64,000 bases of DNA from Stenotrophomonas maltophilia (GTDB lineage: Bacteria; Pseudomonadota; Gammaproteobacteria; Xanthomonadales; Xanthomonadaceae). Shown here one piece after another: positions 19,593 to 28,146 of this stretch. The stretch covers positions 3,685,501 to 3,749,500 of the forward strand of contig NZ_CP106759.1 of assembly GCF_025642255.1 (NCBI RefSeq), read 5' to 3'. Under the pieces are notes generated by a model that ran no database searches, was not told where the DNA came from, and saw only the letters and a program-made list of their open reading frames with translations. Numbering within the stretch: the stretch's first letter is position 1; each line of letters starts with the position of its first letter. A program made the translations under genes and the position numbers.

Positions 19593-20309
19593 ATGACCCT
19601 GGCCGATCACCGAAGTGCACTGACGCCACTGGGCCATCTGCGCGTCGCCATCAATCTGGGGAATCCGGTCCTTGCGAGGGGCGACGCACGATCGCCGCGC
19701 GGCCCCTCGGTGGAGCTGGCCACCGCGCTGGCGCAGCGGATGGGCGTGCAGGCGCGATTCACCTGTCACGATGCGGCCGCATCGGTGGTCGCGGCGGCAG
19801 CCGACGACGCATGGGACCTGGCCTTTCTCGCCATCGATCCGGCACGAGCCGATCGCATCGCCTTCAGTGCACCGTATGTGGAGATCGAAGGAACCTACCT
19901 GGTGCGCGAGGACAGTCCGGCGCGGCAGGTGGCCGATCTGGACCGCGATGGGCTGCGCATCGCCGTTGGCCGGGGTGCCGCCTACGATCTGTTCCTGAGC
20001 CGGGAACTGCGGCACGCCACGATCGAGCGTGCCGACACGTCGGCGGCAGCCATCGATCTGTTTGACGCGCGGCGCCTGGATGCCGCCGCTGGCGTGCGCC
20101 AGCCACTGCAGGCCTGGGCACTGCAGCATCCGGGACACCGCGTGCTCGCCGACCGCTTCACTGCGATCCAGCAGGCCGTGGCCGCACCTGCGGCGCGCCC
20201 CGCTGCCGCCCTGCGGGCCCTGTTCGACGAGGTCGAGGCGATCAAGGCAGGGCCCCTGCTCGAGGACGCTTTCGCACGTTCCGGACAGGCGGTCACCCTG
20301 GTGCGATGA
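19593..20309 (+). CDS. Solute-binding-protein (family 3) domain protein without signal peptide
   Basis: 238 aa from ATG 19593. The sequence follows the periplasmic amino-acid-binding fold: LGHLRVAINLGNPV at the start, [46 protein letters not shown] in the first lobe and LRIAVGRGAAYDLFLSREL in the second. No hydrophobic signal precedes the domain with either this start or the in-frame upstream start at 19542, so it should remain cytoplasmic unless the true start is elsewhere. No permease or ATPase gene is adjacent. It may be a sensor or an orphan relative. Confidence 0.75.
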   Translation: MTLADHRSALTPLGHLRVAINLGNPVLARGDARSPRGPSVELATALAQRMGVQARFTCHDAAASVVAAAADDAWDLAFLAIDPARADRIAFSAPYVEIEGTYLVREDSPARQVADLDRDGLRIAVGRGAAYDLFLSRELRHATIERADTSAAAIDLFDARRLDAAAGVRQPLQAWALQHPGHRVLADRFTAIQQAVAAPAARPAAALRALFDEVEAIKAGPLLEDAFARSGQAVTLVR

Positions 20310-20360
20310 CGCAGCAGTGGCCCGCAGCACGCGACAGGTGGCTGCGTGCGCCGGGCCGGA

Positions 20361-21257
20361 TCAGCCCTGCGTCTCCATGTGCCGCGCATGCTCGCTGGCC
20401 TGCGCATGCAACCACTCACGGAAGGCGAGGAATCCACGGTGGCGCGCCGAGCGCTGCGGATACACCAGCCAGTGCGGCCAGGCGGTTTTCAGCCGCTGCT
20501 CCGACAGCGCGACCAGCTGGCCCGAATCCAGCAGCAGGCGCGCGCGCGTCAGCCGGCCCAAGGCCACACCGACGCCATCGAGCGCTGCACGGTGATGCGC
20601 TTCCGAATCGTCGAGCACCGCCACGAACCGCGAAGGGGGGCTCTGCCCGATCAGGGCAAACCACGCGGCCCATGCGCCATCCGGATCGCCCAGCAGCGGC
20701 CACTGCGCCAGTGGAGCACGGTCGATGCCGCCCATCCGCGCGATCAGCGCCGGGCTGGCCATCGGCACCAGCCACTCATCGAACAGCCGCTCGACCACCA
20801 GCCCGGCCCATTGCCCGCCGCCTACGCGCAAGGCCGCGTCGAACTGCAGCTGCCGATCGAAATCGACAAGACGTTCGCTGGACTGCAGGTTGATCTCGAT
20901 CTGCGGGTGTGCGGCGACGAAATGACCCAGCCGTGGCACCAGCCATGCGGAGGCCATCGACGGTACGGCGCTGATCGTCAGCACATGTTCGGCGCGCGCG
21001 GCGTAGCGCTGGAACACCTCGTTGATTGCATCCAGGTGCGGCCCGACCCGATCGAGCAGGCGCTGGCCCTCCAGGGTCAGTGCGACCCCGCGCGCCTGGC
21101 GGACCAGCAGCGGCTGGCCGAGGCGTTCTTCGAGCTGCCGCATCTGGTGGCTGAGCGCGCTGACGGTCAGGTTCATCGACGCCGCGGCGCGTGACAGGTT
21201 GCCCAGGCGCGCGGCAGCCACGAAACCCTGCAGGGCATGGAGGGGTGGGCGGGACAT
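20361..21257 (-). CDS. LysR-family transcriptional regulator (GcvA-like)
   Basis: 298 aa, typical length. The N-terminal winged helix is LHALQGFVAAARLGNLSRAA followed by NLTVSALSHQMRQLEERLG, and the effector-binding domain occupies about 90-295. The N-terminus resembles the GcvA/AmpR branch. It is divergently transcribed from a 60-aa protein gene, and a canonical LysR box (21263-21277) lies immediately before its ATG, consistent with autoregulation and control of the divergent gene. The effector is unknown. Confidence 0.92.
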   Translation of the reverse strand: MSRPPLHALQGFVAAARLGNLSRAAASMNLTVSALSHQMRQLEERLGQPLLVRQARGVALTLEGQRLLDRVGPHLDAINEVFQRYAARAEHVLTISAVPSMASAWLVPRLGHFVAAHPQIEINLQSSERLVDFDRQLQFDAALRVGGGQWAGLVVERLFDEWLVPMASPALIARMGGIDRAPLAQWPLLGDPDGAWAAWFALIGQSPPSRFVAVLDDSEAHHRAALDGVGVALGRLTRARLLLDSGQLVALSEQRLKTAWPHWLVYPQRSARHRGFLAFREWLHAQASEHARHMETQG

Positions 21258-21262
21258 GAGGC

Positions 21263-21277
21263 TTGAATCCTGTTCAA
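21263..21277. promoter_or_regulatory. LysR-type operator (T-N11-A)
   Basis: TTGAATCCTGTTCAA is a TTGAA-N5-TTCAA palindrome containing T-N11-A, the standard LysR half-site geometry. It sits 6 bp before the lysR ATG and about 80 bp before the divergent small gene. Confidence 0.65.
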
Positions 21278-21355
21278 GTCAAGCTTGCGGAAATGTCGCT
21301 TTTTACGTCCTCATGCTGCCCGTATCGTTCAATCCACTCAAGTGGAGCGACGATC

Positions 21356-21538
21356 ATGAACATCTTCAGCAGTCTGTTGTTCCTGCACGGTCACATCGCA
21401 AGCGCCGAGCTGGCCCGCCAGTTGGCCACGCCGGTGGCCAGCACGACCGGGGCACCGGCAAAGCCGTACCGGACCACACACCTCGACCGTCCAGCTGCGG
21501 CAAAGGTGCCTTGCCCCACCTGCCCCGCCCCGCGCTGA
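21356..21538 (+). CDS. Small 60-aa protein divergent from lysR, function unknown
   Basis: ATG 21356 follows GTGGAG at suitable distance. The N-terminus MNIFSSLLFLHGHIASAELA is hydrophobic and amphipathic, and the C-terminus is Pro/Arg-rich with a CPTC motif (VPCPTCPAPR). It is too short and too weakly hydrophobic to be called secreted with confidence. From memory, similar short proteins starting with SSLLFLHGHI occur beside LysR genes in xanthomonads, but I cannot confirm this. The likely target of the divergent LysR regulator. Confidence 0.6.
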   Translation: MNIFSSLLFLHGHIASAELARQLATPVASTTGAPAKPYRTTHLDRPAAAKVPCPTCPAPR

Positions 21539-21572
21539 GCGCGACAGCGGCGGGCTCACAGGGGCCGGGCCG

Positions 21573-22154
21573 CTAGTGCCCGTACCAGGCCTGCACATGG
21601 GGCGGCAGCGATGGCAGCGGGTCGATGTCCAGCGCGCGATAGCCATCGAGGGTATCGCGCAGCACCGCCGGTCCGGGGCTGCCCGGCATGCGCAGGCTTT
21701 CCTCTTCCGGCAGCTGCAGGGCGGCCCAGTCATGCAGGCGATCCAGCCGCTGGACCATGGCGGCGCGCAGCCAGGGGCGCAGCGGGAAGGTCCGATATCC
21801 GCGCCCATCCAGCGTACGCACAGCATCGGACAGGGCCTGGTTCGCGCCACGCACCCATTCGGTGCGTCCGCCGGCCTTGTCCTGCACGGTCATCGGTGCC
21901 GGCGCGCGATGGGCTCGGAAGGGGGCACGCAGCTCCAGCTCCAGGTCACGCGCATCGCGCTCGGTTTCCGCCTCCACCAGCGCCCCGGCGCACAGATCGA
22001 AGAACTCGAACCAGCGCCGATGCAGTGCGCTGATGCGACCGAGCGGGTCACGCGAGAAGCCGATCTTGGCGTAATCCTCCCAGGCGCAGGGAAAGACGTA
22101 GGCGAAGACACGACCATCGATGCGGATCTGCGGTTCCATCGGCGCAGGCTGCAT
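21573..22154 (-). CDS. T5orf172/GIY-YIG-like domain protein
   Basis: 193 aa from ATG 22154 (ATG 22139 is an alternative; neither has a good Shine-Dalgarno, and the longer open frame overlaps the phosphatase gene). The N-terminal 75 residues, with AYVFPCAWEDYAKIGFSRD followed by RISALHRRW, resemble the T5orf172/MUG113 branch of the GIY-YIG nuclease superfamily: an aromatic-aromatic start, a KIG core and a basic helix. The remainder contains RGANQALSDAVRTL and no recognised domain. No restriction or phage genes are adjacent. It follows the phosphatase by 46 bp on the same strand. Nuclease activity is not established. Confidence 0.65.
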   Translation of the reverse strand: MQPAPMEPQIRIDGRVFAYVFPCAWEDYAKIGFSRDPLGRISALHRRWFEFFDLCAGALVEAETERDARDLELELRAPFRAHRAPAPMTVQDKAGGRTEWVRGANQALSDAVRTLDGRGYRTFPLRPWLRAAMVQRLDRLHDWAALQLPEEESLRMPGSPGPAVLRDTLDGYRALDIDPLPSLPPHVQAWYGH

Positions 22155-22200
22155 CGCTTCGGACGCGATGGCAACCGGGCCGAACCGTGCGCCGTTCGGG

Positions 22201-23751
22201 TCACGGCCGCTGCAGCACGTCCTCCACTGCGGCAGCCACGTCGGTGTTGTCGATGTAGCTGCCATCATTCCACCGCACATGCTGGCGGTAACCGGCGTCG
22301 ATGCCGCGCACGCGGGCGGTGAGCCGCTCGGCGCCGGCGCCCTTGGCCCACAGCGGTACCAGTGCGTTGGAGTGATTGCCGGTGGGGCGGAAGCTCATCC
22401 CCGGCATCCGCCCGCGCCCGTTGTTGCGCACCGGCTCGAACGCCACCTGCTGCGCGTCGGGGCCCATCGGCATGCTGTTGTCGTGGTCGGTGGTGACGAT
22501 CAGCAGATTGCGCTGCCATCCGCCGTTGCGCTCGATCCACGCCACCACCGCCGATACCGCATCGTTGAACTCGACCGTCTCTTCGATCAGGCGGCCGTAC
22601 TGCGGCTGGTCGCCGCACTGGCCGTAATGCCATTCCGTGCCGCACGCGCTGGTATGCGCGGCCCAGTCGGTGGCCCCGCCTTCCACCATCAGGAACAGGC
22701 CCTTGGACGAGCGCTGCTGCAGGAACTGCAGGGCGCCGCGGGTCATGGTCGCCAGGTCCGGCACGCTGTCGATCTTCCTCACGCCGGAGGGAGTGGTCTC
22801 ATCCCTGCCCAGGACCTGCAGCTGACGCGCCTGCTGCAGGGTGCTGGCCACACGCGGTACGCCGATCAACGGGCGGTCGGCTGGCACCCTCCCCTGTGCA
22901 AGCGCAGCGAACGCTTCCTTGCTGCGGATCAACCGCCACGGTCCGGCAGGATTGCCAGCGATGGGGGTGCCTGCTTCCAGCTGCTGCCAGTCCTGCTGCG
23001 ACACCCACTCCCAGGGGTTCGCGCAACCCTCTTCCTTCACTGCGCCTGCATCGTCATCGCAGGCGCGGCCATCGACGCTGTAGCCGGGGCCGCCGGTTCC
23101 CATGACCAGGTCCATGTGGCCCTGCGCCAGCATCTGGTGGGCGATGGCATGGTAGTTGTTGCGCGACGCGTTCTGCGCGGCGAACGCGGCCGGTGTCGCG
23201 TGCGAGAACGGCACCGAGGTGACCACACCGGTTGCCATGCCCAGGCGCTTGGCGCGCAGGGTGTTGAACTCGACCGCGACGCCGTCGTTGTCGACGTTGA
23301 TGGCGTTGTTGTACGTCTTGATGCCCGACGACAACGCCGTGCCCGCCGCGGCGCTGTCGGTCGCCACCGCGGCCAGGTACTGATAACCGGCGAACGGAAG
23401 ATCCGCTGCCGGTACCGGGGTGGCATCCCATGCTTTCGCGGCGTCGTAGCCGAGCGTCTGCGCCGAATCGTGCGTGGGCTGGCTGCTGGCGTTGAGCGGG
23501 AACGTGGCCACCGCAAGGCGCTGCGGGAAGTGCGCGTACGGGGCGCCTTCGCGGCTGCCATACTGCCAGTACGCGGCGGCATCCCAGGTTCCCCAGCCCG
23601 CGCCGTCGTTGATCATCACGATCACGTTGTGCGGGTAGCCGCCGGTCGCCACCGGCGCCTGCGCACGCGGTGCCGGCTGGCAGCCGGCGAGGGCTGCCAG
23701 CGCGGCCAGAATCGAAGGGTAGAGCCAACGGCGCGGCGTGTGTGCGGTCAT
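22201..23751 (-). CDS. Lipoprotein alkaline phosphatase (PhoA superfamily)
   Basis: 516 aa from ATG 23751; the open frame before it is unsupported. The N-terminus carries a lipobox (ALAALAGC, Cys about 24), so the enzyme should be anchored to the membrane as a lipoprotein. The PF00245 fold is shown by NVIVMINDGAGWG (metal Asp), the catalytic Ser in VATDSAAAGTA, VEGGATDWAAH, TTDHDNSMPMG and GNHSNALVP, the metal ligands being present. It hydrolyses phosphomonoesters in the periplasm. No Pho box was recognised; a 12-bp palindrome (23805-23816) lies upstream, shared with the divergent carboxypeptidase gene. Confidence 0.9.
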   Translation of the reverse strand: MTAHTPRRWLYPSILAALAALAGCQPAPRAQAPVATGGYPHNVIVMINDGAGWGTWDAAAYWQYGSREGAPYAHFPQRLAVATFPLNASSQPTHDSAQTLGYDAAKAWDATPVPAADLPFAGYQYLAAVATDSAAAGTALSSGIKTYNNAINVDNDGVAVEFNTLRAKRLGMATGVVTSVPFSHATPAAFAAQNASRNNYHAIAHQMLAQGHMDLVMGTGGPGYSVDGRACDDDAGAVKEEGCANPWEWVSQQDWQQLEAGTPIAGNPAGPWRLIRSKEAFAALAQGRVPADRPLIGVPRVASTLQQARQLQVLGRDETTPSGVRKIDSVPDLATMTRGALQFLQQRSSKGLFLMVEGGATDWAAHTSACGTEWHYGQCGDQPQYGRLIEETVEFNDAVSAVVAWIERNGGWQRNLLIVTTDHDNSMPMGPDAQQVAFEPVRNNGRGRMPGMSFRPTGNHSNALVPLWAKGAGAERLTARVRGIDAGYRQHVRWNDGSYIDNTDVAAAVEDVLQRP

Positions 23752-23804
23752 CGTGCATCCTGTGGGGTCGGGCAGGCGGCCCGGAATGCGCGACGTTATA
23801 TCAT

Positions 23805-23816
23805 TGCAATATTGCA
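23805..23816. promoter_or_regulatory. Perfect 12-bp palindrome between divergent phosphatase and carboxypeptidase genes
   Basis: TGCAATATTGCA is fully symmetric and lies 54 bp before the phosphatase ATG and 56 bp before the carboxypeptidase ATG. Its AT-rich context in GC-rich DNA also marks the promoter region. A regulator is not identifiable. Confidence 0.35.
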
Positions 23817-23871
23817 GATTCACGCATCGTGGCAGCGGTATCCTGTGGAACGTCTCCCCTGCCGCGCCACC

Positions 23872-24660
23872 ATGCCGTCTCCACGTCCCCCGGTCTCCTC
23901 GATCACCCTGGATGCCGGCAGCTTCGCGGTCATCCACCAGGAGAACGCCGACCTGCAGCGTCCGCCTGCTTCACTGACCAAACTGATGACCGCGTACGCA
24001 GCCTACGAACAGGTCGCATCCGGCGCCGCCGGTTGGGAGATGCCGGTGACCGTTGCCGCCGAGGACGTGCAGGCGGTTGCTGACGATGAAACGCGCATGG
24101 GCCTGGTGCCCGGCGAAACGGTCACGCTGGGCCGGCTGCTGCAGGGCATGCTGGTGGTATCGGGCAACGACGCGGCCCTTGTGCTTGCCCGCCATCTGCA
24201 CGGCTCGCAGGCGGCGTACCTGCAGCACATGAACGCGCTGGCGCGGCGTCTCGGCCTGGGCAGTACCTGGTTCGCGTCGGTGTCCGGCATCACCACGCCG
24301 CGGCACGTATCCAGCGCACGCGACATGGCGGTGCTGGCGGGCCGCCTGCTGGCAGATCATCCGCAGGTGCTGGCCATCACCGCACAGCCGGCGTTCGCGC
24401 ACGGGACGTTCAGCCGCAGCAACCAGAACGCACTGCTCGCCGATGAAGGTGTGGACGGCCTGAAGACCGGCTATACCCGCGCGGCCGGGTTCTGCCTGGC
24501 GGCTACGGCGCGCCGCCCCATCGCCGGACACGCGCAGCCGGTGCGATTGATCACCGTGGTGCTTGGCTCGGAAGACCGCGAAGCACGCGATGCGCGGGTG
24601 CGCAGGCATCTTGCCAGTGGATTCGCCGCGTTGGCCGGCGACACCGTCGCAGAAGCCTGA
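23872..24660 (+). CDS. D-alanyl-D-alanine carboxypeptidase-type protein (PBP5/6 fold) lacking signal and C-terminal domain
   Basis: 262 aa from ATG 23872 (GTG 23845 is also in frame). All catalytic motifs of the PBP5 family are present: SLTK (Ser34, Lys37), SGN (97-99) and KTG (198-200). Family members trim the stem-peptide terminal D-Ala in the periplasm. Here the start MPSPRPPVSSITLD leads directly into the catalytic domain: no signal peptide is visible, and both the C-terminal PBP5 domain and the amphipathic membrane anchor are absent. Either the protein is exported by an unrecognised route, or it acts on another substrate, or the start is misjudged. Divergent from the alkaline phosphatase. 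Confidence 0.8.
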   Translation: MPSPRPPVSSITLDAGSFAVIHQENADLQRPPASLTKLMTAYAAYEQVASGAAGWEMPVTVAAEDVQAVADDETRMGLVPGETVTLGRLLQGMLVVSGNDAALVLARHLHGSQAAYLQHMNALARRLGLGSTWFASVSGITTPRHVSSARDMAVLAGRLLADHPQVLAITAQPAFAHGTFSRSNQNALLADEGVDGLKTGYTRAAGFCLAATARRPIAGHAQPVRLITVVLGSEDREARDARVRRHLASGFAALAGDTVAEA

Positions 24661-24673
24661 GCTGCGCGGGCAG

Positions 24674-25267
24674 TCAGTCCCGTACAACGGTGGATACGAT
24701 CACCCGCTGCAGTTCGCGTTCCGCGTCGGCTTTGCCGATCGCGCCATTGGCCACCGCTTCGGACAGCGCTTCGGCAGCGCCGAGGATCGCCCAGCGCCCC
24801 TCCACCGGTACCTGGCCGTCACCGGCGAACGGGCCCAGCCAGTCCGCGCAGTTGTCGATGAACTCCTGCTGGTAGCAGTGACGCACCTCGCGCAGCTCCG
24901 GCGCGCCGACCAGCGCTGCGAGGATGCTCTGCACGTCGCTGCCCTGGCTCAGCACGCAGTCGATGTAACCGGACGCGATGGCCGCTGCGCGCGCGGTCAG
25001 TTCTGCCGGCGCCGCGGCGATACGGTCATTGAAAATGAGCGTCTGCCGCTGGTCGTAGTCATGGTAGAGCGCCGCCAGCAGGCCGTTGCGCGTCACGAAG
25101 TGATCGTAGGCCACCGGCTTGGTCACGCCCGCCGCTTCGGCCAGGCGCCCCAGGGTCAAGGCATCGGTGCCTTCGGCGCCTACCAGCGCCCATGCGACAT
25201 CCAGCAGCTGGCGGGCCCGCTGCTCGCGGGTCAGTCGGCGACGCGTGGGGGTGTCGGTGGCAGGCAT
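24674..25267 (-). CDS. TetR-family transcriptional regulator
   Basis: 197 aa. The N-terminal helix-turn-helix is clear: RRLTREQRARQLLDVAWALV, TLGRLAEAAGVTKPVAYDHF, then RNGLLAALYHDYD. The C-terminal ligand-binding domain is divergent. It lies 16 bp downstream of the NAD(P)H-dehydrogenase-like gene on the same strand, so both are probably transcribed from the promoter bearing the inverted repeat at 25898-25918, giving autoregulated repression of the reductase. Confidence 0.9.
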   Translation of the reverse strand: MPATDTPTRRRLTREQRARQLLDVAWALVGAEGTDALTLGRLAEAAGVTKPVAYDHFVTRNGLLAALYHDYDQRQTLIFNDRIAAAPAELTARAAAIASGYIDCVLSQGSDVQSILAALVGAPELREVRHCYQQEFIDNCADWLGPFAGDGQVPVEGRWAILGAAEALSEAVANGAIGKADAERELQRVIVSTVVRD

Positions 25268-25283
25268 CGGCGGAACACGGCTG

Positions 25284-25880
25284 TCAGCTCGTTGGATGTC
25301 CGATTTTACGGCCGATCTCCATCGCGGTCTGCAGATGCGCCGCGGCCGCCCCGGTGTCCGCCTCCAGCAGCAGGGTGGAGGACAGCACGCGCGCGCCGCA
25401 GTAATCGAAGATGCCCATGTCGATCTGCGTGTTCATGGCCGCGCCATAGCCACGGCGTTCAATCATCGCGGCATCGGCACCCCCGATGCCGACCAGATGC
25501 ACCTGCAGCCGCTGCAGCCGCTTCTCCACTTTTCCATCGGCACCCTCAGCGTAGGCCCAGCCCTGGGTGAAAACGCGATCGATCCAGCCCTTCAGCAGCG
25601 CCGGGAACGACCACCAGTAGAGCGGGTAGACCAGCACCAGCGTGTCGGTCGCATCCAGCCGTGCGTGCTCGGCCGCCACATCGGCCGGTGGCGGCGCGAT
25701 GCCGCGGAACAGGGCCTGGTCCTGCCCGTTGAAGCGCGGGTCGAAGCCTTCGGCCATCAGATCGGCCATGGCGGTGGTATTGCTCTCATCGGCATCGGCG
25801 ATGGCCTGCGCGATGCGAGCGGCTACCGCGTGGGTCAGCGAGGCAGGATCGGGATGGGCAACAACAATCAGGCTGTGCAT
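25284..25880 (-). CDS. Flavodoxin-fold NAD(P)H:quinone oxidoreductase
   Basis: 198 aa from ATG 25880, with GGAG six bases upstream. The N-terminus SLIVVAHPDPASLTHAVA is the flavin-binding start of the MdaB/KefF/NQO1-type family. TLVLVYPLYWWSFPALLKGWIDRVF is the conserved core, with GWAY following. Such enzymes reduce quinones or electrophiles by two electrons using FMN/FAD, limiting redox cycling. First gene of an operon with tetR; an inverted-repeat operator overlaps the promoter region. Confidence 0.88.
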   Translation of the reverse strand: MHSLIVVAHPDPASLTHAVAARIAQAIADADESNTTAMADLMAEGFDPRFNGQDQALFRGIAPPPADVAAEHARLDATDTLVLVYPLYWWSFPALLKGWIDRVFTQGWAYAEGADGKVEKRLQRLQVHLVGIGGADAAMIERRGYGAAMNTQIDMGIFDYCGARVLSSTLLLEADTGAAAAHLQTAMEIGRKIGHPTS

Positions 25881-25897
25881 GGGCAACTCCTTGGAGA

Positions 25898-25918
25898 TTA
25901 GTTACTAATGGTAACTAG
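25898..25918. promoter_or_regulatory. Probable TetR operator of the quinone reductase-tetR operon
   Basis: TTAGTTAC-TAATG-GTAACTAG is an 8-bp inverted repeat with one mismatch, centred 28 bp before the reductase ATG, an AT-rich island in GC-rich DNA. The size and spacing fit TetR-family sites. Confidence 0.65.
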
Positions 25919-25984
25919 CGAACCCAGCCCGATCAGCACTGCCAGCAGGACACTGTTTCTGGCGTTCTGTATCGCCTCAAGTCA

Positions 25985-26003
25985 AATGCAAATGATTCGT
26001 GAT
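25985..26003. promoter_or_regulatory. Possible Fur box before the CirA-like receptor gene
   Basis: AATGCAAATGATTCGTGAT agrees at about 12 positions with the palindromic form AATGAGAAT-N-ATTCTCATT, centred on AAT-G-ATT. It is 81 bp before the ATG of a catecholate-siderophore-type receptor, where iron control is expected. The match is moderate. Confidence 0.5.
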
Positions 26004-26083
26004 ACGATTGTTAAGGAGATCTGAAACCCCACACGGACGTCCCAGCCATCGCCAGTGGACCCCCTCACCCGGAGTACCGCGCG

Positions 26084-28132
26084 ATGTTGCATGCCAGTCT
26101 GAAGTCCCGTCGTTCCGTTGCCACGCTGGCCGTGGCCATCGGCCTTGCCCTCGCCTCCCAGGCCCACGCCGAGGCGTCAGTCGATGCCGCCGCCAAGCAG
26201 ATGGACACCGTGGTGGTCACCGCCACCGGCGCCCAGCAATGGATCCGGGATGCCCCCGCCAGCATCAGCGTGATCACCCGCGAGGACATCGAGCGCAAGC
26301 CGGTCAGCAGCATCGGCCAGCTGTTGAGCACCGTGCCCGGCGTGACCGGCGGTTACGCGCTGTCCGGTGCGCAGTCGAAGATCCGGCTGCGCGGCCTGCC
26401 GGAGCAGTACACACTGATCCTGATCGATGGCCGCCGCCAGGGCAGCTCGGCCGGCGTGAACTATCGTGATGACCTGGGCCCGCAGGATCTGAACTGGCTG
26501 TCGCCGGACATGATCGAACGCATCGAAGTGGTGCGCGGCCCGATGTCCTCGCTGTACGGATCGGACGCGATGGGGGGTGTGATCAACATCATCACCCGCA
26601 AGATCGCCGACCACTGGGGCGGCTCGGCCACCTTCAACTACAGCAAGCCCGATTCGGACACCCGCGGCAATACCACGCAGATGGGAGCGCTGTTCAGTGG
26701 CCCGCTGACCGACAACCTGGGCGTGCGCATCGGCGCCAACGTCACTGACCGCGAATCTGACCGCGGCGCGCGGCAGACGCCGGGCAACAAGGCAGAGAAC
26801 GCCAACGTGCTGTTCGACTGGCGCATCAGCGACAGCCACGTCGTGGGCGTGGAGGCCTCGCGCGGAACGCAGCGCAACAGCGGGGCCGGCCAGGTCAACA
26901 GCTGGGGACTGTCCAAGCTGGTGCAGACCGGCTACGTGATCCGCCATGACGGCACCTACAGCGACGCCACCACGTCGAAGACCACGCTGGTGCAGAACGA
27001 ATACGAAGACAAGGGCAGCGACGTCGGCAACCGTTCGAAGGAAACGGTGTTCGATACCGCCTTCAACACCGGCTTCCACTGGGGCGTCGAGCACAGCCTG
27101 AATGTGGGCGGGCAGTGGAAGCGCGAGGAGTTGGAGAACAGCGACACCATCGGTACCGTTCCGGTCACCTGGACGGGCAGCGGCCGCATCAGCCCGACCA
27201 GCGAGGCCGACTCCTGGGCGCTGTTCGCCGAGGACCACCTCACCCTGCACGAGCGCTTCGTGCTGACCCTGGGCCTGCGCTGGGACAACACGGAAAACTA
27301 CGATGACAACCTGAGCCCGCGCATCTACGGCGTCTGGCACCCGGCCGATGCATGGACCGTGCGCGGCGGCATTTCCAAGGGCTTCCGTGCCCCCAACCTG
27401 AAGCAGGGAACGGCCGGCGCTGCGACCCAGTCCGGCGGCAACGGCTGCCGTGCCCTGACCGCCGAAGGCTGGAGCAGCCGTTCGGTGAATGCCGACGGCA
27501 CGCGCGGCTGCTACATGGCCGGCAACCCGAACCTGGAACCGGAGACCAGCACCAACTACGAGCTGGGCGTGGGCTTCGACCGCGAGGGCTGGTCGGCCTC
27601 GGCCACCTACTTCCTGACCAACTTCGACGACAAGATCGAACAGGTGCCGCTGAGCCAGATTCCCGGCCAGACCACCAGCTTCGTCAACGGCTACTGGTGG
27701 ACGGTGGCACAGAACATCCAGAAGGCACGCACCCGCGGTGTGGAAGCCAGCGTGACCGTGCCGCTGCACGAACGCCTGAACTGGACCACCCACGCCACGC
27801 GCATGCTGGAATCGAAGAACCGCACCACCGGCGCTACCCTGCTGGTAGTACCGGAGCTGACAGCCAACACCTCGCTGGAATGGCAGGTGACCGATGCCTG
27901 GTCGTTGAATGCCAGTGCGCAGCACATCGGCAAGCAACTGGTATCGGCCACCAGCGCGACCTTCGCCAAGGCGTACACCACCTGGGATCTGGTGACCGGC
28001 TTCGACGTGAACGACAACCTGACCCTGCGTGCCGGCGTCCTGAACGTGGGCGACGTGTCCACCATCGACGAAGGCAACAACTACGACGGCGGCGCGCGCA
28101 CCTTCTTCGTGGGCGCCACCGCACGGTTCTGA
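26084..28132 (+). CDS. CirA-like TonB-dependent siderophore receptor
   Basis: 682 aa, close to E. coli CirA (663). A signal peptide ends at QAHA (about 28). The TonB box region is MDTVVVTATG. The plug (DAPASISVITREDIERKP, IRLRGLPEQYTLILIDGRR, RIEVVRGPMSSLYGSDAMGG, VINIITRKI) is strikingly close to the CirA/FepA group that takes up ferric catecholates. The barrel ends TFFVGATARF with a terminal Phe. GGAG precedes the start. A possible Fur box lies 81 bp upstream. The probable role is import of ferric catecholate siderophores or their breakdown products; the exact ligand is inferred from family resemblance. Confidence 0.92.
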   Translation: MLHASLKSRRSVATLAVAIGLALASQAHAEASVDAAAKQMDTVVVTATGAQQWIRDAPASISVITREDIERKPVSSIGQLLSTVPGVTGGYALSGAQSKIRLRGLPEQYTLILIDGRRQGSSAGVNYRDDLGPQDLNWLSPDMIERIEVVRGPMSSLYGSDAMGGVINIITRKIADHWGGSATFNYSKPDSDTRGNTTQMGALFSGPLTDNLGVRIGANVTDRESDRGARQTPGNKAENANVLFDWRISDSHVVGVEASRGTQRNSGAGQVNSWGLSKLVQTGYVIRHDGTYSDATTSKTTLVQNEYEDKGSDVGNRSKETVFDTAFNTGFHWGVEHSLNVGGQWKREELENSDTIGTVPVTWTGSGRISPTSEADSWALFAEDHLTLHERFVLTLGLRWDNTENYDDNLSPRIYGVWHPADAWTVRGGISKGFRAPNLKQGTAGAATQSGGNGCRALTAEGWSSRSVNADGTRGCYMAGNPNLEPETSTNYELGVGFDREGWSASATYFLTNFDDKIEQVPLSQIPGQTTSFVNGYWWTVAQNIQKARTRGVEASVTVPLHERLNWTTHATRMLESKNRTTGATLLVVPELTANTSLEWQVTDAWSLNASAQHIGKQLVSATSATFAKAYTTWDLVTGFDVNDNLTLRAGVLNVGDVSTIDEGNNYDGGARTFFVGATARF

Positions 28133-28146
28133 TGCAGCACTGGCTC

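Noticed and set aside
22120..23871. Upstream extension of the carboxypeptidase frame
   Set aside because: It is antisense to the alkaline phosphatase and adds no signal peptide.
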